Assembly (NCBI RefSeq): GCF_007829835.1
Contig: NZ_VIWP01000001.1
Span: forward strand, 1-64,000
DNA length: 64,000 bases
Reading direction: 5' to 3'
From: Neorhizobium alkalisoli
GTDB taxonomy: Bacteria > Pseudomonadota > Alphaproteobacteria > Rhizobiales > Rhizobiaceae
The notes under the pieces were generated by a model. That model worked only from the letters and a program-made list of their open reading frames with translations. It was not told the origin of the DNA and did no database searches. This document shows, in pieces, positions 16,314 to 24,557 of the stretch. A program made the position numbers and the translations under genes. Position 1 is the stretch's first letter. Each line of letters opens with the position of its first letter.

Positions 16314-16409
16314 ATAACAGATGAAAAGAAAGTTCGTTATGCCGTCGTCGGCGGCGGACAGATCACTCAGAAGGCATTCATGCCCGGCATAGGCCAAACG
16401 GACAACTTA
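16314..16409 (+). pseudogene. Gfo/Idh/MocA oxidoreductase N-terminal fragment
   Basis: In one frame the sequence reads TDEKKVRYAVVGGGQITQKA, then FMPGIGQTDN, the characteristic NAD(P)-binding start of a Gfo/Idh/MocA dehydrogenase (GGGQIT is the dinucleotide-binding loop). Family members are about 350-400 residues; here the match ends after TDN. The codon where the start ATG is expected reads ATA. It is a gene relic. Confidence 0.65.
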
Positions 16410-16568
16410 ATGCGCTGGTCTTGCTACCCGATCTTCGGCGGCGATCCGTGTCAATAGATCTCTTCACTAAATGCCGGCGGGACCGTTCAAGGGTAACTGT
16501 CGGCGAGTTGCTGCCGGCTGAATTCAATGAAACCATAGTCGACATCGAAAGCATGGGTGGAGTCACGC

Positions 16569-16931
16569 GTGGAAAAATTGGAAGTTACCTCGGGGCTTCT
16601 CGATCTTCGAGCAATGAGCAGCAGAGCACTTGAAGCAGCAGGTCTAGCTGCCCCTTCTGAAGACGTGGTTGAACTGGCGCAACGGACAGTCGTGCACCTG
16701 GAAACGGCCAACGATTTCGATATCGCACTCATCTCCAAATCGACGGAGCTGTGCCGCAACTATTTCACTTACCTACACTCGTTCAAGCTTGAGCTCATCG
16801 TCGCCGAACTCTGGGATCTCCATGGTGTACTCAGAGGCTCTGCAAATCCATTCGCTGTCGCCCGCGCTGCGTCCGACGTAAAGGGTAGAGTAGCATCGTT
16901 GATTGATCGGGTATCGACTATCCAGGCGTAA
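16569..16931 (+). CDS. Helical hypothetical protein
   Basis: The 120-residue protein is predicted to be almost entirely alpha-helical (SSRALEAAGLAAPSEDVVEL, TANDFDIALISKSTELCRNY, VKGRVASLIDRVSTI). It has no signal peptide or membrane segment and I do not recognise the family; a phasin-like helical bundle is one possibility. I chose the GTG at 16569 because GGAG lies six bases before it; an in-frame GTG at 16557 is the alternative. It lies 45 bases before another hypothetical gene on the same strand. Confidence 0.5.
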   Translation: MEKLEVTSGLLDLRAMSSRALEAAGLAAPSEDVVELAQRTVVHLETANDFDIALISKSTELCRNYFTYLHSFKLELIVAELWDLHGVLRGSANPFAVARAASDVKGRVASLIDRVSTIQA

Positions 16932-16976
16932 GACTTGATTCATGGCGATCAGCTATCACGGCACCGAGAGGTGACC

Positions 16977-17399
16977 ATGGTAGCAGATTTAAATCGTTTA
17001 CAGAGTCAGTTGGAAGCTTTCGACGAGCTTGCCCAGAATGAGATGAAAGAGAGATACGGGGAGGCGGTCAAGTCTATCGACCACCACCTAGCTGAGTTCG
17101 GAGAGAGTAATCGACTTGGTTTAGCGCGCGCACTCGTAGTAGCGCACGGCTTCGCAGCGCGCTACTATATGGCCTTCGGAGAACCAGTAAATACCGACGC
17201 ATTTCCGGGTGACGTACAAACCGGTGACGGACCAGCCTACCGCGGGAACTTTATCGGCCACTCTTCTAGCCTTCAAAATCTTGAAGACGAGTTGTTCGAA
17301 TTCTTGGCCGATAGGTACCCGTCTTTGCGACAGGAGTTTTTGAAACTGCTTGAAGAAGGTTGGATTGCAGCAGTCCTTGAGCCTTCGCGAGCTGAGTGA
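16977..17399 (+). CDS. Hypothetical protein downstream of the helical protein
   Basis: The 140-residue soluble protein starts MVADLNRLQSQLEAFDELAQ at an ATG preceded by GAGAGGTGACC; the frame is open a little further upstream. It contains a central part ARYYMAFGEPVNTDAFPGDV and a helical C-terminus (ELFEFLADRYPSLRQEFLKL). I recognise no family. Base use is lower in GC than the later core genes, consistent with the accessory nature of this region. It may form a pair with the preceding gene. Confidence 0.55.
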   Translation: MVADLNRLQSQLEAFDELAQNEMKERYGEAVKSIDHHLAEFGESNRLGLARALVVAHGFAARYYMAFGEPVNTDAFPGDVQTGDGPAYRGNFIGHSSSLQNLEDELFEFLADRYPSLRQEFLKLLEEGWIAAVLEPSRAE

Positions 17400-17636
17400 C
17401 GCGCGCCTGAACTTCGCCTCTCGTCACGCTGTTTGTTTTGGTGTTCGATGAGGCATTCATCCGGCGTTACGAAGTTTCCTCGCTCTAGGAAAAGGTCCAG
17501 CGACGCCAGCAAAGCTGGTCGGCGCAACACGGCTGCTATCCAATCGAAGGTCGGAAAATCATTCCTGCAGCGGCGGCATTACAAAGTGAACCGCGCCGGC
17601 TTTGCCGGAGACCCCAACTCGTGAGACGTAGGGTCT

Positions 17637-17990
17637 GTGACAAGCAAGACGACGAACAACTTTTTCTCCTGAAGTCCGCGCCCGCGCCGTTCGAATGGTG
17701 GCTGATCATGAAGCCGAACATCCTTCCCGGTCGGCGGCTGTATCTTCCATAGCGGCCAAGATCGGCCGCTTGGCGCATACGCTCAATGAATGGGTGAAGA
17801 AGGCCGAGGTCGTCAGCGGCAAGCCTGCAGGTTTTCCGAGTGACGTGGCGGAGAAGATGAAGGCGTTGGAGCGGGAGAACCGGGAGCTTCGTCAGGCGAA
17901 TGAGATTTTACGCAAAGCCTCGGCGTATTTTGCCCAGGCGGAGCTCGACCGCCCAGTGAAGCGATGATTTCCTTCATCGATGCACACCGC
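17637..17990 (+). pseudogene. IS3-family remnant: frameshifted orfA and start of orfB
   Basis: A GTG at 17637 begins MTSKTTN; one extra base in a T-run then shifts the frame, after which [32 protein letters not shown] and [21 protein letters not shown] follow, the HTH and leucine-zipper of IS3 OrfA. OrfB starts at 17964, overlapping the orfA stop as usual for the frameshifting of this family, but keeps only MISFIDAHR before unrelated sequence. The transposase is therefore inactive. Confidence 0.85.
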
Positions 17991-17998
17991 ATGCCGGT

Positions 17999-18045
17999 GC
18001 ATCGGGACGAAATTAGGGGCGGTGTCCACCCAAAATTAGGGACAT
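17999..18045. repeat. Short AAATTAGGG direct repeats, possible second IS end
   Basis: Two copies of AAATTAGGG flank GCGGTGTCCACCC in the sequence right after the truncated IS3 orfB. Repeated short motifs with a TGTCCAC-type core occur at ends of some IS21-like elements. It may be the end of the element that truncated the IS3 copy; this is a weak inference. Confidence 0.35.
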
Positions 18046-18166
18046 GCATTCGCGCACTTTATGCGCGGAATCGAGTGCTTTCGAGCCATTGTTGGCGGAC
18101 GGATTCAGGTGTGTAATTTCCAACTCTTAGAGCCATGCGTAGAGCGCATATCTGGCGTTCGAAAAC

Positions 18167-18196
18167 TTGCCTAGAATTTGGGCGAGAATCGATTAT
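18167..18196 (+). promoter_or_regulatory. Candidate promoter of the CCTCCTCCC small RNA
   Basis: TTGCCT (18167-18172) and GATTAT (18191-18196) are 18 bases apart, giving a predicted transcription start near 18203, just before the first hairpin. The -35 region CTTGCC also resembles the CTTG core of RpoH promoters, which control related RNAs in other Alphaproteobacteria. Confidence 0.4.
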
Positions 18197-18202
18197 CTTG
18201 AG

Positions 18203-18358
18203 GGTGTCGAAGCGATGTACCTCCTCCCACATCGCCAGATGAGCGGAACCTTACTCCTCCTCCCAGAGGTTCTGCACCAGAGCAGCGGCACTCCTCCTCC
18301 CAGCCGTTACTCATCAGTTCAAGAAGCCTGCCGCACCTCCTCCCGCGGCAGGCTTTTT
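18203..18358 (+). ncRNA. Small RNA with four CCTCCTCCC-loop hairpins (cuckoo-type)
   Basis: Four consecutive hairpins each carry CTCCTCCC in the loop. Stems are GCGATGT/ACATCGC (18212-18235), GAACCT/AGGTTC (18246-18272), AGCGGC/GCCGTT (18284-18308) and AGCCTGCCGC/GCGGCAGGCT (18325-18354). The last is followed by a T-run and is a strong terminator. CCUCCUCCC is complementary to Shine-Dalgarno sequences and is the hallmark of the alphaproteobacterial cuckoo/CcsR family of stress-related RNAs. Such RNAs can bind ribosome-binding sites or titrate factors. No DUF1127 gene, the usual neighbour in some species, is visible. Length about 155 nt. Confidence 0.8.
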
Positions 18359-18437
18359 GCTTTTCTGGCGCTCTATTATGCCGTGAAAATCTTCGCATTT
18401 TTTGCGTTTTGCGTTGCAGCGGTTTTTCTGCCGTCGG

Positions 18438-19724
18438 CTATAAGGCCTTGATGCGCCACGTGTTCTTGCCGGCCGCCTTTGCTTCATAGAGCTGCATGTC
18501 CGCGATCTTGGCAAAGCTTTCGAGGCTGGCCGGCTTTTGAAAGGACCATGCGCCGCCAACGCTCGCGCGGGCAATCACGGATGCTTCCGGCAGGAGGATG
18601 GGGCGTGCGAGCGAGGTGACGATGCGTGCGGCAATATCCTCGAAGGCTGCTTGTGCAACATCGACTGCAATCACGAACTCGTCGCCGCCCATGCGGGAGA
18701 CAACGCCCTGCTTTCCAACCGCGCTGATGAGGCGATTGGCGGTTTCGATCAGGACGCCGTCACCGGCGGCGTGGCCGTGAAGGTCGTTGACGGCCTTAAA
18801 ACCATCAAGGTCGACGGTCAGCAGGCCGCAGCCTGAAACGAAAGTCGACTTGAGGAAGTGCTTGAGGAGGCCACGTCGGTTGAGCAGGGCCGTCAAAGCG
18901 TCGGTTTCGGCGCTCGTTTCCAGCTGCTGCAGCCGGTTGTGTTCGTCGGTGAAGTCGATCACCGCGCCGACGATGCGCAGAGGGTTGCCTTTCGGGTCCC
19001 TCAACAGGCGGCGGTCACAGCGCATCCAGCGCTCGCCCCGGCTGGTATCGAGCCGATATTCGGCGACGGACTGATCGACCTTGCCTTCGACCAGCGGTGC
19101 CAGGGTTGCTCCAGCGCGGTCCCTGATTTCGATATGGTCGAGATAACCCTGAAGATCGAGCGGAGGCGTTCCGGGCCCGCCGATAAATTCGGCCAGTTTT
19201 GCCGAGGTTTCGAACCGCAGGCTTTCGACATCCATGTGCCAGAAGCCGCCGCGGATTGCCTCCATGGCAAGTTCGAGCTGGGCCGCGCGTTCGGCAAGCT
19301 GCCTTTCAGCGCGTTTCTGCTCCGTCATGTCCTCGATCTGCGAGATGAAGCGGATGACCTGACCTTGCGGGTTGCGCATGGCCGTCACTGTCAGCATGGT
19401 CGGAACCACGGTGCCATCCGGCTTCAGATAGCGCTTTTCAAGGCGGTAGCCGTTGCGTCGCCCGTCCAGCACTTCGCCAAAAAGCTCCAGATCGATATTC
19501 AGGTCTTCCGGATGGGTGAAATCCTGGAAAGGCTTGGAATCAAGTTCGGAGCTCGAAAGCCCGACAATGCGCGAAAAGCTGTCATTGGCACGAAGGACGC
19601 GGCCAAGTGTATCGACGAGCGCGATACCGATCGGAGCCGCCTCGAAAGCATAGTCGAAAAGCAGGCGGCGATCCTCGTCGTGATCGATCCCGTCTGTATT
19701 CGATGCCTTGACGTTATGCTTCAT
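18438..19724 (-). CDS. PAS-PAS-GGDEF diguanylate cyclase
   Basis: The 428-residue soluble protein has a PAS domain (about 20-140, FEAAPIGIALVDTLGRVLRA), a second PAS-like domain (about 150-270) and a C-terminal GGDEF domain with an intact active site SRMGGDEFVIAVD. It should make cyclic di-GMP from GTP in response to a signal sensed by the PAS domains. The RxxD inhibitory site just before GGDEF is not present, so product feedback may be absent. The ATG at 19724 fits the domain start better than the upstream in-frame start at 19793. No EAL domain is present. It is monocistronic and divergent from glpR. Confidence 0.9.
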   Translation of the reverse strand: MKHNVKASNTDGIDHDEDRRLLFDYAFEAAPIGIALVDTLGRVLRANDSFSRIVGLSSSELDSKPFQDFTHPEDLNIDLELFGEVLDGRRNGYRLEKRYLKPDGTVVPTMLTVTAMRNPQGQVIRFISQIEDMTEQKRAERQLAERAAQLELAMEAIRGGFWHMDVESLRFETSAKLAEFIGGPGTPPLDLQGYLDHIEIRDRAGATLAPLVEGKVDQSVAEYRLDTSRGERWMRCDRRLLRDPKGNPLRIVGAVIDFTDEHNRLQQLETSAETDALTALLNRRGLLKHFLKSTFVSGCGLLTVDLDGFKAVNDLHGHAAGDGVLIETANRLISAVGKQGVVSRMGGDEFVIAVDVAQAAFEDIAARIVTSLARPILLPEASVIARASVGGAWSFQKPASLESFAKIADMQLYEAKAAGKNTWRIKAL

Positions 19725-19882
19725 CTTTCCGGAGGCTCCAGGCAGTATTTCGGTTCGATCCGGTCTTTGGCAACACTCTCCTTTGCCGCACAAGTCCCGG
19801 TAATAGCTGGGCTAATTTAGTGTGGCGAGTTAAAGAAATCGAAAACGCCGTGCAGGGCGCGCATCCGCGTTGCCAATTGCCG

Positions 19883-19913
19883 CGTTTTCGCGCAAAGTGA
19901 AAGAAAAACGAAA
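19883..19913. promoter_or_regulatory. Candidate DeoR-type operator upstream of glpR
   Basis: GTTTTCG at 19884-19890 and CGAAA at 19909-19913 form an inverted pair just before the glpR start. TTTCG/CGAAA half sites also occur before glpD (20753-20783), suggesting GlpR autoregulation. The match is short and the call tentative. Confidence 0.35.
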
Positions 19914-19925
19914 GGGGAGGGTGAT

Positions 19926-20720
19926 GTGCATCTGACGGACCGTCAGGCGAAGATCATTGAGCAGGCGCGGTCTGTGGGGCGTGTTCTCGTCGAGGATCTG
20001 GCCTCACAATTTACGGTGACGCCGCAGACGATTCGCAAGGATCTCAACGACCTCTGTGATGCCCAGCTTTTGACCCGTATCCACGGGGGCGCCACATTTC
20101 CGCGCGGCACCGAGAACATGCGCTACGAAGCGCGCCGCCAGATCGCGGCCGGCGAGAAACAGGCGATCGGCGCTGCGGCCGCTGCGGCCATTCCCGATGG
20201 CGCCTCGCTCTTCATCAATATCGGCACGACGACGGAAGCCGTAGGCGAAGCTTTGGCGGGCCATCGCGACTTGATGGTGATCACAAACAATATCAATGTT
20301 GCCAATACGTTGAGACTGATTGATGAGATTGAAGTTATCATTGCAGGCGGTGTCGTACGGCAGTCGGATGGCGGCATTGTCGGTGAGGCAGCTGTCGATT
20401 TCATCCGCCAGTTCAAGGTCGATTATGCCGTGATCGGCGCCTCGGCGATCGATGCGGATGGCGCACTTCTCGACTACGATTTTCGCGAAGTGAAGGTCGC
20501 CCAGGCGATTATCGCCAATGCCCGGCATGTCATTCTCGTTGCCGATTCCAACAAGTTCCAGCGAACTGCACCGGTGCGGATAGCACAACTTTCGCAGGTT
20601 CATACCTTCGTCACGGATCGATGCGAATCCGAGGCTATTCATGCGCTCTGTCGGCAGAGCGGCGTTACGCTGGTCGAGGCAGCTAGCGGCTTACGGGCGC
20701 AGGAAGAGGCAGAGATATAA
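19926..20720 (+). CDS. glpR: GlpR, DeoR-family glycerol-3-phosphate repressor
   Basis: The 264-residue protein has the DeoR helix-turn-helix at the N-terminus (VEDLASQFTVTPQTIRKDLNDL, 22-43) and the sensor domain with the DeoR signature (INIGTTTEAVGEAL and VADSNKFQRTAPVRI). The GTG start at 19926 follows AAAGGGGAGGG. It lies directly before glpD and the glycerol importer, so it should repress them until glycerol-3-phosphate is present. Placement at the head of the same-strand locus matches the arrangement described for Rhizobium leguminosarum glpRDSTPQUV. Confidence 0.88.
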   Translation: MHLTDRQAKIIEQARSVGRVLVEDLASQFTVTPQTIRKDLNDLCDAQLLTRIHGGATFPRGTENMRYEARRQIAAGEKQAIGAAAAAAIPDGASLFINIGTTTEAVGEALAGHRDLMVITNNINVANTLRLIDEIEVIIAGGVVRQSDGGIVGEAAVDFIRQFKVDYAVIGASAIDADGALLDYDFREVKVAQAIIANARHVILVADSNKFQRTAPVRIAQLSQVHTFVTDRCESEAIHALCRQSGVTLVEAASGLRAQEEAEI

Positions 20721-20737
20721 TCTTTGCGTGCATTCGT

Positions 20738-20783
20738 TTGACATTCGGAAGGTTTTCGATTTAATGGCTTTGACTTTCGAAAA
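20738..20783 (+). promoter_or_regulatory. glpD promoter overlapped by a candidate GlpR operator
   Basis: TTGACA (20738-20743) and TTTAAT (20760-20765) with 16 bases between form a good promoter. A perfect 7-bp inverted repeat, TTTTCGA (20753-20759) and TCGAAAA (20777-20783), straddles the -10 region. A repressor bound there would block transcription, which fits GlpR. Confidence 0.5.
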
Positions 20784-20825
20784 AGCGGCGCTTCAGATCG
20801 CGATATTCGGGTCGGTGAGGGAACG

Positions 20826-22340
20826 ATGAGCGAGATCATTCACGATCTTTTCGTCATAGGCGGGGGTATCAACGGCTGCGGCATTGCCCGCGATGCTGCT
20901 GGGCGCGGTTATTCCGTGGCGCTTGCCGAGATGAACGATTTCGCCTCCGGCACGTCCTCCGGCGCCACCAAACTCATCCATGGCGGGTTGCGATATCTCG
21001 AGCATTACGAGTTTCGTCTCGTGCGCGAATCGTTGATGGAGCGCGAGGTCCTATGGGCCATGGCGCCGCATATCATCTGGCCGATGCGCTTTGTCCTGCC
21101 CTATCACAAGGGCGGTATCCGCCCGGCCTGGCTGATCCGGCTTGGCCTGTTCCTCTATGACCATCTCGGTGGCCGCAAGCTGCTGCCGCCGACGGCTGTT
21201 CTCGACATGCGCAAGGATGCGGCTGCCAAGCCGTTGAAATCGCTCTTCACCAAGGCCTTCGAATATTCGGACGGCTGGGTGGATGACGCCCGCATGGTCG
21301 TGCTCAACGCCCGCGACGCCGCCGACAAGGGCGCTAGGATCATGCCGCGCACCAAGGTCGTTTCGGCACGCCGCGAAGACGGTGTCTGGCTGATCGAGAC
21401 GCGCGATGCGGACGATCGCAGCGAAACCCATCGCGCCCGCATGCTGGTCAATGCCGCCGGCCCCTGGGTCGATCAGGTCATTCGCGCCGCTTTTGGCCAG
21501 AACGAGGCGCGACACGTCCGTCTGGTGCAGGGCAGCCATATTGTCGTGAAGAAGAAGTTCGAAGGTCCGCGGGCCTATTTCTTCCAGAACCCGGATAACC
21601 GCATCATCTTTGCCATCCCCTATGAAGGCGAGTTCACGCTGATCGGCACGACGGACCGCGATTTCAAGGCCGACCCGAAAGATGTCCGGATTTCCGAGGA
21701 GGAAACCGTCTATCTCTGCAATGCGGCGAGCGAATATTTCAAGGAGCCGGTGCGGCCGGAAGATATCGTCTGGACCTATTCGGCCGTGCGGCCGCTGTTC
21801 GACGACGGCGCTTCCAAGGCACAGGAAGCGACGCGCGACTACGTGCTGAAGCTCGAAGCCGAACAGGGTGCGCCGCTGCTCAACGTTTTCGGCGGCAAGC
21901 TCACCACCTATCGGCGCCTGTCGGAACATGCGCTGGAAAAGATCGGCGAGGCGATCGGCGTCAAGGGCAAGCCCTGGACGGCCGGCAGCCATCTGCCGGG
22001 CGGCGATTTCCCGGCGCGCGGTTACGAGGATCAGGTGGCGAAGCTGAAGGCGGCTTATCCTTTCCTGGCCGACAGCCATGCACGCCGTCTCGTGCGCCGC
22101 TACGGCACCCGCTCGGCCCTGCTGCTCGGCAAGGCGTCGAGTGCCGCTGACCTTGGAAAACGTTTCGGTGGCGATCTCTATGAGGTGGAGGTTCGCTACC
22201 TGATCGAACACGAATGGGCAAAAAGCGCCGCCGACGTCCTTTGGAGGAGGACGAAGGACGGATTGCGTCTGTCGGAAGACGAAAAGAGGCTTTTGGAGGA
22301 GTACATGGCCGCGATACCGGCTCAGATGATGGCTGGTTAA
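20826..22340 (+). CDS. glpD: Glycerol-3-phosphate dehydrogenase, aerobic
   Basis: The 504-residue flavoprotein oxidises sn-glycerol-3-phosphate to dihydroxyacetone phosphate, passing electrons to the quinone pool at the inner membrane. The FAD-binding start FVIGGGINGCGIARDAAGRG is at 7-26, and the family block GTSSGATKLIHGGLRYLEHYE follows. The length is normal for GlpD. The ATG follows GTGAGGG. It is the first metabolic gene of the glycerol locus and lies 41 bases before glpS. Confidence 0.95.
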   Translation: MSEIIHDLFVIGGGINGCGIARDAAGRGYSVALAEMNDFASGTSSGATKLIHGGLRYLEHYEFRLVRESLMEREVLWAMAPHIIWPMRFVLPYHKGGIRPAWLIRLGLFLYDHLGGRKLLPPTAVLDMRKDAAAKPLKSLFTKAFEYSDGWVDDARMVVLNARDAADKGARIMPRTKVVSARREDGVWLIETRDADDRSETHRARMLVNAAGPWVDQVIRAAFGQNEARHVRLVQGSHIVVKKKFEGPRAYFFQNPDNRIIFAIPYEGEFTLIGTTDRDFKADPKDVRISEEETVYLCNAASEYFKEPVRPEDIVWTYSAVRPLFDDGASKAQEATRDYVLKLEAEQGAPLLNVFGGKLTTYRRLSEHALEKIGEAIGVKGKPWTAGSHLPGGDFPARGYEDQVAKLKAAYPFLADSHARRLVRRYGTRSALLLGKASSAADLGKRFGGDLYEVEVRYLIEHEWAKSAADVLWRRTKDGLRLSEDEKRLLEEYMAAIPAQMMAG

Positions 22341-22381
22341 AACGGCATGTGTTCCCGCTGTGAGGAGGCAGGGGAACCGGA

Positions 22382-23455
22382 ATGCTGGAATTGCGAAAAG
22401 CCGCGAAGATGGTGGCGGGTGAATATCACATTCACCCGACCGACCTTGCATTCGAGCGCGGCTCCCTGAACGTGCTGCTTGGCCCGACCCTGTCGGGCAA
22501 GACGTCGCTGATGCGGCTGATGGCCGGTCTTGATAAGCCGACCGAAGGCTCCGTTTATTTCGACGGCGCAGATGTCACTGGCCTTGCCGTGCAGAAGCGC
22601 AATGTCGCGATGGTCTACCAGCAGTTCATCAATTACCCGCTTCTCAGCGTCTACGAAAATATCGCCTCTCCTATGCGTATTGCCGGCAAGGATGCTGCGA
22701 CGATCGACCGCGAGGTGCGCAAGGCCGCCGAACTGATGCGGCTGACGCCCTATCTCGACCGCACGCCGCTCAATCTTTCCGGCGGCCAGCAGCAGCGCAC
22801 GGCGCTTGCCCGCGCGCTGGTCAAGAATGCAAGCCTCGTCTTGATGGACGAGCCGCTGGCCAATCTCGATTACAAGCTTCGTGAGGAACTGCGCGAGGAA
22901 CTGCCGAAGATCTTTGCCCAGTCGGGTGCGATCTTCGTTTATGCGACGACCGAACCTTCGGAGGCGCTGCTGCTCGGCGGCAATACGGCGACGCTTTCCG
23001 AAGGTCGGGTCACGCAGTTCGGACCGACGATCGATGTCTATCGCCGGCCGGCCGACCTGATGACGGCAAAAACCTTTGCCGATCCGCCGCTCAACGTCAT
23101 CGACGTGGTGAAGGCGGGCGGCAATTTTGCCGAACAGGGCGGCGGCAATCTGCCTGTGCCGGCCCATCTTCGCCAGATCGCCGACGGGCCGATGGCGCTC
23201 GCCTTCCACCCGCACCATGTCGGCTTTTCGCGCCAGACGCCGGATGCGGCGGCACTCAAGGCCCGCATGCAGATTTCCGAAATCACCGGCTCGGAAAGTT
23301 TTTTGCACCTGAGTTATGGCGGCAGGCGCTGGGTCATGCTGGCGCCGGGCATCCACGACATCGATCCCGATACGGATATCGAGGTCTTTCTCGACACCCG
23401 CCATCTGATGGCATTCGACGCCCATGGCCGCGCCATCGCGGCCGGCGCGGCTTGA
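22382..23455 (+). CDS. glpS: Glycerol ABC importer ATP-binding protein GlpS
   Basis: The 357-residue ABC ATPase has Walker A GPTLSGKT (34-41), an intact signature LSGGQ (132-136) and Walker B VLMDEP (153-158), with a C-terminal regulatory TOBE-like domain as in MalK-type sugar ATPases. It is one of two different ATPases in this importer; each importer would therefore carry a GlpS/GlpT pair. It is followed by glpT with 13 bases between. Confidence 0.92.
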   Translation: MLELRKAAKMVAGEYHIHPTDLAFERGSLNVLLGPTLSGKTSLMRLMAGLDKPTEGSVYFDGADVTGLAVQKRNVAMVYQQFINYPLLSVYENIASPMRIAGKDAATIDREVRKAAELMRLTPYLDRTPLNLSGGQQQRTALARALVKNASLVLMDEPLANLDYKLREELREELPKIFAQSGAIFVYATTEPSEALLLGGNTATLSEGRVTQFGPTIDVYRRPADLMTAKTFADPPLNVIDVVKAGGNFAEQGGGNLPVPAHLRQIADGPMALAFHPHHVGFSRQTPDAAALKARMQISEITGSESFLHLSYGGRRWVMLAPGIHDIDPDTDIEVFLDTRHLMAFDAHGRAIAAGAA

Positions 23456-23468
23456 GGGGGATAAGGAC

Positions 23469-24554
23469 ATGGCACGGATCACCCTCGACCATATCCGCCA
23501 CGCCTACGGCCCCAATCCGCAGGCCGATACGGATTACGCCCTTCGCGAGGTTCACCATGAATGGAAGGATGGCGGCGCTTATGCGTTGCTCGGACCTTCC
23601 GGCTGCGGCAAGACCACGCTGCTCAACATCATTTCCGGGCTGCTGCAGCCCTCGCATGGGCGCATCCTGTTCGACGGCAAGGACGTCACCGACCTTTCCA
23701 CCCAGGCCCGCAACATCGCCCAGGTCTTTCAGTTCCCGGTCGTCTACGACACGATGAGCGTCTACGACAATCTCGCCTTCCCCTTGCGCAATCGCGGTGT
23801 CGCCGAAGCGGACGTCGATCGGCGCGTCAAGGAAATGCTCGAAATCATCGACCTCTCGGATCGGGCAAAACGCAAGGCGCAAGGGTTGACGGCGGACCAG
23901 AAGCAGAAGATTTCGCTCGGTCGCGGGCTGGTGCGCAACGATGTCAACGCGATCCTGTTCGACGAACCGCTGACCGTCATCGACCCGCATATGAAATGGG
24001 TTCTGCGCTCGCAGCTGAAACGGCTGCACAAGCAGCTCGGTTTCACCATGGTCTATGTCACCCATGACCAGACCGAAGCGCTGACCTTCGCCGACAAGGT
24101 CGTTGTCATGTATGAGGGCCAGATCGTTCAGATCGGTACGCCGGCGGAACTGTTCGAAAAACCGCGCCATACATTCGTCGGGTATTTCATCGGCTCGCCC
24201 GGTATGAATGTCATGCCGGTTTCGCTCGATGGCGCCCGCGCTGTGGTCGGCAGTCAGGATATTGCGCTCGCAGAGGCGCCGAAGTCCGTCGCCGGTGACC
24301 GGCTGCAGCTCGGCATCCGGCCGGAATTCATCCGCATCGGCCGTGAAGGCATGCCTGTCCGTATCGACCGGGTGGAGGATATCGGCCGACGAAAGATCGT
24401 CCGCGCCGATTTCGAGGGGCGGCCGATCGCCATCGTCGCGTCGGAAGATGTCGAGATCCCGGCAGAACCGAAAATCGCCTTCGATCCGGCCGGCGTCCAC
24501 ATCTATGTCAATTCGTGGCTGGCAGGCTCTCCAGCAACAGCCGGGGAGGCGTGA
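23469..24554 (+). CDS. glpT: Glycerol ABC importer ATP-binding protein GlpT, degenerate signature
   Basis: The 361-residue ABC ATPase has Walker A GPSGCGKT (42-49) and Walker B ILFDEP (162-167), and a C-terminal TOBE-like domain. Its ABC signature reads LTADQKQKISLGRG (140-153) rather than LSGGQ, so one of the two ATP sites in a GlpS/GlpT heterodimer may be catalytically weak. The ATG at 23469 is preferred; the frame is open upstream within glpS. The name follows the rhizobial glycerol operon and is unrelated to the E. coli antiporter GlpT. The next gene, glpP, starts three bases later. Confidence 0.9.
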   Translation: MARITLDHIRHAYGPNPQADTDYALREVHHEWKDGGAYALLGPSGCGKTTLLNIISGLLQPSHGRILFDGKDVTDLSTQARNIAQVFQFPVVYDTMSVYDNLAFPLRNRGVAEADVDRRVKEMLEIIDLSDRAKRKAQGLTADQKQKISLGRGLVRNDVNAILFDEPLTVIDPHMKWVLRSQLKRLHKQLGFTMVYVTHDQTEALTFADKVVVMYEGQIVQIGTPAELFEKPRHTFVGYFIGSPGMNVMPVSLDGARAVVGSQDIALAEAPKSVAGDRLQLGIRPEFIRIGREGMPVRIDRVEDIGRRKIVRADFEGRPIAIVASEDVEIPAEPKIAFDPAGVHIYVNSWLAGSPATAGEA

Positions 24555-24557
24555 ACC

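Noticed and set aside
18219-18344. CRISPR or simple tandem repeat from the four CTCCTCCC copies
   Set aside because: Each copy sits in the loop of a separate hairpin with a different stem; this is RNA structure, not a repeat array.
21051-22451. 466-codon minus-strand frame over glpD
   Set aside because: Shadow of glpD, whose FAD motif and length are canonical.
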